From Armigeres subalbatus (taxonomy: Eukaryota > Arthropoda > Insecta > Diptera > Culicidae): a DNA stretch of 64,000 nt. This document shows positions 58,228-64,000 of this stretch, in pieces. Each line of letters begins with the position of its first letter. Position 1 is the first letter of the stretch. A model generated the notes under the pieces. That model was not told the origin of the DNA. It saw only the letters and a list, made by a program, of their open reading frames with translations, and did not search any database. Made by a program: the position numbers and the translations under genes. The DNA is taken from positions 463,233,506 through 463,297,505 of the forward strand of contig NC_085140.1 of assembly GCF_024139115.2 (NCBI RefSeq), written 5' to 3'.

Positions 58228-61200
58228 CTGCAATCGAAATAACACAATAAAAGATTCAGCGATTAGTTTTCCCCTCCAATGCCTGCAGAGTGTAAAATGT
58301 GGTGTGTGTAGTGTCTAGTTAACGTTAGAGAAGATACGTGTGATATAAAGATTTAGTTGCTGTGCATGAAGAAGCAGGGACGCAATTATGTAATGAAAGA
58401 CATTTAAGTTAGTTTTATAATTAGAACACTATAATATCATCAACCGAATCGCACCCGACGTTCTAACTGAATTAGTGAGCGAATGAGAGAGTGTTAGGGC
58501 ACACAGCTATGAAAATAGATACTTAATTTGTGACAATTTTTGGCACATCATATCCACCAATTCTAGTGCAATGAATCAATTTATTTACTTAACCAGCTTT
58601 TCACATTTTTCAAATGTTTCGATAGTTTCACTGCATTGGGATAATAATAAATGTACCCCATGTTAATTTGAATATGGTTTGCATGCACGTAATTAACACT
58701 ATTTTTAGGATTCCATTAATTCTTGCAATAACAATGCACAATGTTTTCATAAATAATAAATTAAAAGCGTGATGCGTGTGAACTTCAGATTTAAAATATT
58801 ATTTCTTGCAAAAACAAATAAAAAGATATGATTGACTTTCTTACAGAAAATTTGGAATTGTACCTCAATTTGTGCCGCATCATAATGAAATTCAATATTA
58901 TATGCATGTTTTCTCATCTCATTCCATTATAAATCTTTCTGAGACAAGATCCATTCAGGAAACTCAAATTTCTCCCAAACTCTGCGTAGATGCAGCAGAA
59001 GGAAGAGTGAACATATTGCGTACAAAAGAAACAATCGATTGCTCGAAGAGACTTATTATTTCTTTCATTATCGAATTGTCCTAGCGCAGTAACAAAAGCC
59101 GACTGCATGTAGGTAGTAAAAAAAATGTCAATCTCTGTGGAATGTAAAGCGAGTTGCTTGTCAGGCTAGTGCAGTTATGAAATTATAATATTATTTTTCC
59201 GGTTTTCAGGAGCCATACAAAAAACACACTCAGTCAAAGACGTCTCTCTACTACTTGTCACACAACATGGGATTCATAAACAGTTTTTGGGAAAATGTGC
59301 CGCTACCGAAACAGAGGAATTTGGATATTTCCTAATTTGAAAACTAATCAAGTTTGAAATTTGAAATTTAGAAACAGAAGGTAAACATAAACGGGAGGAA
59401 TTCAAGAAATGGGGGAAAATAGTCAATTAGATTTTTACCTTTGTAGAGAATCCTCGATCGCAGATTGTGCATTTGAATGGGCGCTCCTTCGTATGGCTTC
59501 GATAATGAATTTCAAGCGCGGAATTACATGCGAAAGTTTTAAAGCAAATATTACAAGTTGTTGTGTTTCCACGTACGCCTACAATTAATCAAATTTTCTG
59601 TAATAGAAATCTAATGTTCTGAGAATATATGCAAAGTCTACTCCTAAACATGGCACTCACCAAATAATCCGAATGGAGGCATATTTGAACCTGGTGGCAC
59701 TATTGGCACATTTCCAAGAAACGGTGGTCTACTTATGAACGGCGGAAACTGTGGCATCCCTAGAAAAGGGGGTCCGTAAGGAAACGCAGCTGCTGCTGCC
59801 GCTGCAGCCGCCGCTCTACCAGCAGCTCCGACTCCTATTTGTTCTCCGCCGGATGTTGGTGGTGTGGACATCGGTGATCTCGTGGACATTACTGATGAGA
59901 CAGAACCAATTGGACTGGATGACCTTAACCGCTTAGCGTCTGCAGAGTTGGGGCTGGCAGAGGCGGAGTCCCGTGAGAACTCCTCGTTCGGTAACGATCT
60001 GACTGATAACCGCTGCAGATTCATTGCACGTAAATCTTCGACCTGGTTTTCTATAGCTGGTGAAGTGAGCCCTGGCCTTACTTTCAATTTTTCACTCATT
60101 GGTACTTTATGCGATTTTTCCTCATTAGCATCATGCTCGTTCTCTTCGTCCGAGTGTTCTAGGCTTCGCTTGTTTTGATTACTGTGGGGAAAATCGTTCA
60201 GTCTCACCCCAAATGGATTCAATCGGACATCGGGTCCTTCATATTCTTTAATTTCTGCTGCTTTGATTTGATCAGGAGTAAGATCAGTCATTTCCCCTGT
60301 GTGCAGCCGTATATGCTGCTGCAGAACAAATATGTTTGAGAATTTTTGGTGACACACGGGACACTGATGCAGCGTTCTCATGGGAGGTTTTATCCTGTGA
60401 ACACTCATGTGTGTCTTCAAGTTGCCCTTCGTTGTGAACGATCGGCCGCATATTTTACATCGGAATGGTCGTTCGCCTGTATGAACTCGATAATGCATCT
60501 GAAGTGCACTTCGGCAGGAGAGTACTTTTTTACATACCAAACATTGATTTGGTTCGGTGGTTTTGCTATCTATGTTATCAACCAGCTCTTGCAGCTTCGA
60601 TGTTTCTGATGATATTTCGATAAAGTTTTCCCACGAGCTATCATTGCTATCAGGACGAGGCATATGGGCAGAATAAAAAGATGGATCGAGCACCGTATCT
60701 TGGTAAAGCGAACCAGACGATGAGCTCGATGGTGGAGAAACTGAAGGAACTGTGGCTAAGTTTTCGACTGAATTATTTTTCAGCTTTAGTGGGAACTCTT
60801 TTTCACTGGTACTATGATTGGTGTTTGTAAGCTCTTCCTTCTCTTGCTCTATTTCTTCTTTATCTTCCTCTCGCTGAACAATTTTTGAAGACTTGTCCGA
60901 CAGATCCAGTGACTCCTCCATTGGCTCCTGTTTGATATGAGGTGGCTCATGGATAACAACCTCGGGTGAAAGCCTTATTTCAGGTGTAGGCTCTCTAGGT
61001 GGTTCCACTGGTTTCTTGACTTGTGATAGATCGACTGGATTTCGTGGGGGCTCATTCAACGGATTTGAAAATATATCTAAGGGTGGTCGAGGTAAATAAA
61101 AATCAGGAAAGAACCCTCTTGGCTGGAAAGCATTTGAAAACTGAGTGGGCGGCCCTGGAGGGGGAATCGGTGCAGGAGGAGGTTGCGCTTGTTGTTGCTG

Positions 61201-62835
61201 CTGCTGTTGTTCTTTAAGTGCCTCTTGCGGAATCAGTGGTGGAAAATACTTGTCCAAATGCTCCGGGACAGGGTTTGGATTCATTGGTATGTGCGGGTAT
61301 TTATCTGAATGCCTTTGAAAATGAACTTTTAGGTTACCTTTGGTAGTAAAACGGCTCCCACAAACATTACATTTGTAAGGCCTTTCTCCGGTATGTGATC
61401 GAATATGGATTTGCAACGATGAATCCGAGCCGAAAATTTTACCACAGTACCGGCAACGATGTTTGAACAGCGCAGCATCATTTCTTCCATTTGGAGATGA
61501 TTTGTCGTTGGCAAAAGCCAGTTCATCCAAAAGATTATTTGACAAAATTCCCTGCGAGGCTGAGTTAAGGACTTCTTGGGCTTTCTTTTCTAGCATAGCC
61601 AGCGAATTTGGTTCGCTCATAGTTGATGGCGCATGGTCAGTAATTATATTAGCTGCCAGTGAAGAGAAATTGGAATCTTGATATGGTAAAATCTCATCCC
61701 GTTCTGATGTATTACCACCTCTAGCGATGGTAGAAAGTGTTGAACTTGAATGATTTGAACCAATGGTAGATGTTGCCGTTGAAGAAGGTAGCGTTATTGG
61801 AGTTTCTAGAATTGGTCGCTTCTCAACAAGAGATTCAGAAGCTTTTGGTTTCCTGACATGGAGAATAAATTTGGTCAATTTGACGCTCTTTGGGAAATTC
61901 AATAGCTTTATGACTTACCTTAGCTCCTCTTCAGAAACTGGATGAATTAATGGACGATTTTCGGCACTTGCAGCTGCAGCAGCGGCCATAATGTTGGCCA
62001 TCTGAAAACTTTTACTGTATGCATCTTCAACTCCTTCTTCTTCAATTTCTTCATCTTCCTCAATTCGATCTTGTTTGCGAAGATCTTGAGGTTCATTTCT
62101 TTTACTATTGTTGTTATTGTTATTATGGCTATGACTAAAAATTGAAGAGTTTCCCGAATCGTTCACTGCTTCATCTTTTTCGGCATGTTTTTTCACCAGC
62201 TGAGATTGAAGATGTTGTATCAATTGGAACTGCAGGAATTGTTGCTGTTGTAATGTGAAAAGTGCGGACTGGAGAATAGCCAGATTTTTCACTACCGTAT
62301 CATTGTCTATATTATTGGCCAACGCATTCGCAGTGAATTGAGCAATAGCATTTTGAAAGGCTTGAATGGACATCTGCCCCGGTGGTGGGAAAAATGCCGC
62401 AGCGTTGAATTCGTTTGGTAAAGCTGAGGATGCACTGCCCGCGGGACTTTTCGCGGCAGCCGCGGCCGCTGCAGCCGTTGCTGCTGCGATTGCAACTGCG
62501 GCCGCTGAGTGTCCGGTAACATTGGCCGTCGGTGAGCCATCCAACGAACCGTGCGGTGTTGTGCTTCGATCCTGATAGTCGGATTTTTTATTTCCATCAT
62601 TGTCATCCGTGCGACTACTGTTGTCGTCATTGTTCTCCTCGTCACTTAAATTATCCTCGTTATGCGTGATCTCATCACGATCGCGTTGCTGATGTCTCGT
62701 AGAAAAATGACGATCATTAAGCCTGTCTCGCTTGATGCCGTCGTGTTCGGTATATTCTTCCGACATTCTAGATAACGATTTTACCGTCGGTCTCTGAATG
62801 TGATTCTCGTTATCGAAACATGCGTTCTCCTTCAT
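57757..62835 (-). CDS. sal: spalt-family C2H2 zinc-finger transcription factor, four exons in window
   Basis: Exons 62835-61919, 61852-59661, 59578-59439 and 58227-57757 join through GT-AG introns of 66, 82 and 1211 bases with matching phases (2, 1, 0) into 1239 codons. Residues below count from the ATG at 62835. There is an acidic/polar N-terminus, an alanine run (about 111-128), the family's Gln-rich segment (about 185-213), a first finger pair (437-487), a CtBP-type PVDLS (578-582), three fingers (741-791 pair plus 801-823), a second alanine run, and a last pair (1044-1093) with '[19 protein letters not shown]', diagnostic for the family. In Drosophila, spalt proteins repress transcription in wing, trachea, oenocyte and photoreceptor patterning. 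I cannot tell spalt major from spalt-related. A 5' exon is probably missing. Confidence 0.95.
58228..59438 (-). other. sal: spalt intron 3, 1211 bp
   Basis: It splits finger 7 between TTK and GNMK. AT-rich with no recognised repeat or RNA gene. Confidence 0.9.
59439..59578 (-). CDS. sal: spalt exon with finger 6 and start of finger 7
   Basis: 140 bases. The acceptor is TTAATTGTAG|GCG and the donor ACAAAG|GTAAAA. It encodes '[20 protein letters not shown]' and the linker to finger 7. It is too short to stand out as an open frame, but the phases fit both neighbours and the protein is strongly conserved in the spalt family. Confidence 0.93.
59661..61852 (-). CDS. sal: spalt large exon with zinc fingers 1-5
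   Basis: The acceptor is CATGTCAG|GAAACC (61853) and the donor TTTG|GTGAGT (59660). It holds the finger pair '[20 protein letters not shown]' and '[20 protein letters not shown]', the group '[20 protein letters not shown]', '[20 protein letters not shown]' and '[20 protein letters not shown]', a short Gln run, proline-rich linkers and an alanine run near its end. The 2192-base frame is uninterrupted. Confidence 0.95.
61919..62835 (-). CDS. sal: spalt exon with Gln-rich region (first in window)
   Basis: Encodes residues 1-305 plus two bases of codon 306. The donor is AG|GTAAGT at 61918. A pyrimidine-rich tract and CAG just upstream of the ATG ('tttcttcctgtacag|at') look like a splice acceptor, so this exon is likely internal or its 5' part is untranslated. 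The Gln-rich segment '[20 protein letters not shown]' is the dimerisation region in spalt-like proteins. Confidence 0.88.
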
Positions 62836-64000
62836 ATCTGTACAGGAAGAAAAGAGATGAAAATATTCAAATTAGTTTCTGAATCCATGCTGCTGGTTTT
62901 GGTCAATAGTGAAACATCAGAGAAAAAACAGGTTACTTTTCAGTTGTAACTCATAAACTATCACGTATCTGTTACATTAAATCCTGTATTTATTATGAAC
63001 TCGATTTAGATTTATGACCCCTTTACATTCCTGCTATGATTAATCAACGCATAAATATGTGTGTATTGGACAGCACATAGGTTATAAAGCGCGCTTAAGA
63101 TTATGTGCAATTCTTCATTCCCCAACCATATTGAATGTTTCTCCCCTTGATCAACTCTTGCTCAGGTTTTATTCACAGGGCAAGGTAAGAGCCGTGTGAA
63201 ATCTGTCTTAAACCTTTATCTCTTCAGTTTCGACGTGTGCTCGGTTTAAAATCGGTGCTCAATTGAGGTTAGCTTAGTAAGACCTGACGTCTGAGCTCGG
63301 TGCTGTAAAGCCATTCATTTTGCTAAAGATTTGTTTACTATGAATTTGTGGAATTTGCACAAATGCGCATAGTAATAAATAACTCTTTTTTAGATCTAGC
63401 GATGATTTGCTAAAAGATCCATTGATTAGTAATATACAAAAATTGTTAATGTAATCCTTACAAAAATCCCCGAATAATGTAGAATCTGCAACACAAAATT
63501 CAAACTCTTCATCATTATAAAATTAGTTTAATCACTTTTAATGGCATTATAAACTTTCCATTGACGGTCAGAAAATAATGATTAAACATTAATGACTATG
63601 GCTGCACCTCGATGTGCCTACATGTGAAGCGATAGTAGCTTCATAACTGCATCAATGTCTATATAAATGGCACAAATATCATCCAAAATTGGTGACCCGT
63701 GCTCCAAAGAGCATTCCACATCAATATTATGCATATGAAGATAGGTTGCGGCAGTTTGCAGGAGATGCAAGCCTGCGTACTGATACTGGTACAAAACTGG
63801 TTTTTGCAAGTGATGACGTATATAAATTAACAGCAACTCTCAAGATCTTTGGCAGGCGCGCAACCAGCGTTGGGTTAAATTTCAATACAGTTGAGTCCAC
63901 TTTGGCTTGTGTTTGTGTTGAACTTATAAGCTTAATTCAAAAGCCGCTTGAATAAATTCACATGTTCAGAAATGCGTGTGATTCTTACATAGGAAGAGCT
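62836..64000. other. upstream intron or 5' flank of spalt, nothing coding recognised
   Basis: No coding exon was found on the minus strand, in particular none encoding the N-terminal zinc finger usual for spalt-family proteins. Given the acceptor at 62838-62850, this is most simply intron sequence that continues past the window. A short plus-strand frame (63689-63955) lacks any known domain. Confidence 0.5.

Noticed and set aside
62366..62575. Alanine-rich plus-strand frame opposite the spalt exon
   Set aside because: Shadow of the GC-rich alanine-coding run in the minus-strand spalt exon.

Overview
This is insect nuclear DNA, almost certainly from a culicine mosquito of the genus Aedes. Three things point there: a recognisable Feilai-type tRNA-derived SINE (21023-21325), a dense nest of mosquito-type MITEs, LINEs and LTR elements, and one conserved developmental gene with short mosquito-style introns. 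Nothing looks bacterial: there are no operons, rRNA genes or CRISPR.

The only convincing host gene is a spalt-family (sal; Drosophila spalt major/spalt-related) zinc-finger transcription factor on the minus strand. Four exons (62835-61919, 61852-59661, 59578-59439, 58227-57757) join with consistent splice phases into a 1239-codon reading frame with seven C2H2 fingers (2+3+2). The first exon is preceded by a good splice acceptor, so a further 5' exon probably lies beyond the right edge of the window. A probable 3' UTR lies between 57756 and about 56500.

The rest is mostly transposable-element sediment. 1-4060: tandem arrays (167 bp and about 175 bp periods) embedded in copies of one interspersed repeat, a MITE, and a broken BEL/Pao gag on the minus strand. 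4060-9100: no gene seen. 9100-12290: MITEs, a 1.5 kb TIR composite containing a 99-bp minisatellite, and a decayed non-LTR reverse transcriptase. 13885-16276: a 2.4 kb non-autonomous element with TIRs and a TA target duplication. 17000-18010: a foldback with a purine-rich core, and an interspersed repeat. 22382-29167: a young Ty3/gypsy (mdg1/412-like) element with LTRs I read as identical. 32618-34100: SINE and MITEs. 37211-39560: an internally deleted non-LTR element (ORF1 plus ORF2 tail, minus strand). 41434-48459: an older BEL/Pao element with a PHD-like finger in gag. 49605-52419: a transposon with about 630-bp terminal inverted repeats, a decayed transposase of an unassigned family and a nested TA-flanked MITE. 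52440-56165: SINE, RTE and other repeat fragments. From about 56.2 kb to the right end, around the spalt gene, I recognise no transposon.

The points most worth a second look are these. Frameshifts in the young gypsy element all fall in homopolymers that are one base short, which suggests base-call error rather than decay. The long-TIR transposon has an unassigned transposase, and a MITE in it leaves the flanking frame intact if removed precisely. The gypsy element has a small membrane/myristoylation-type ORF. The BEL gag carries a PHD-like finger. The 99-bp minisatellite is open on both strands. All coordinates and comparisons were read by eye; no database search was run.
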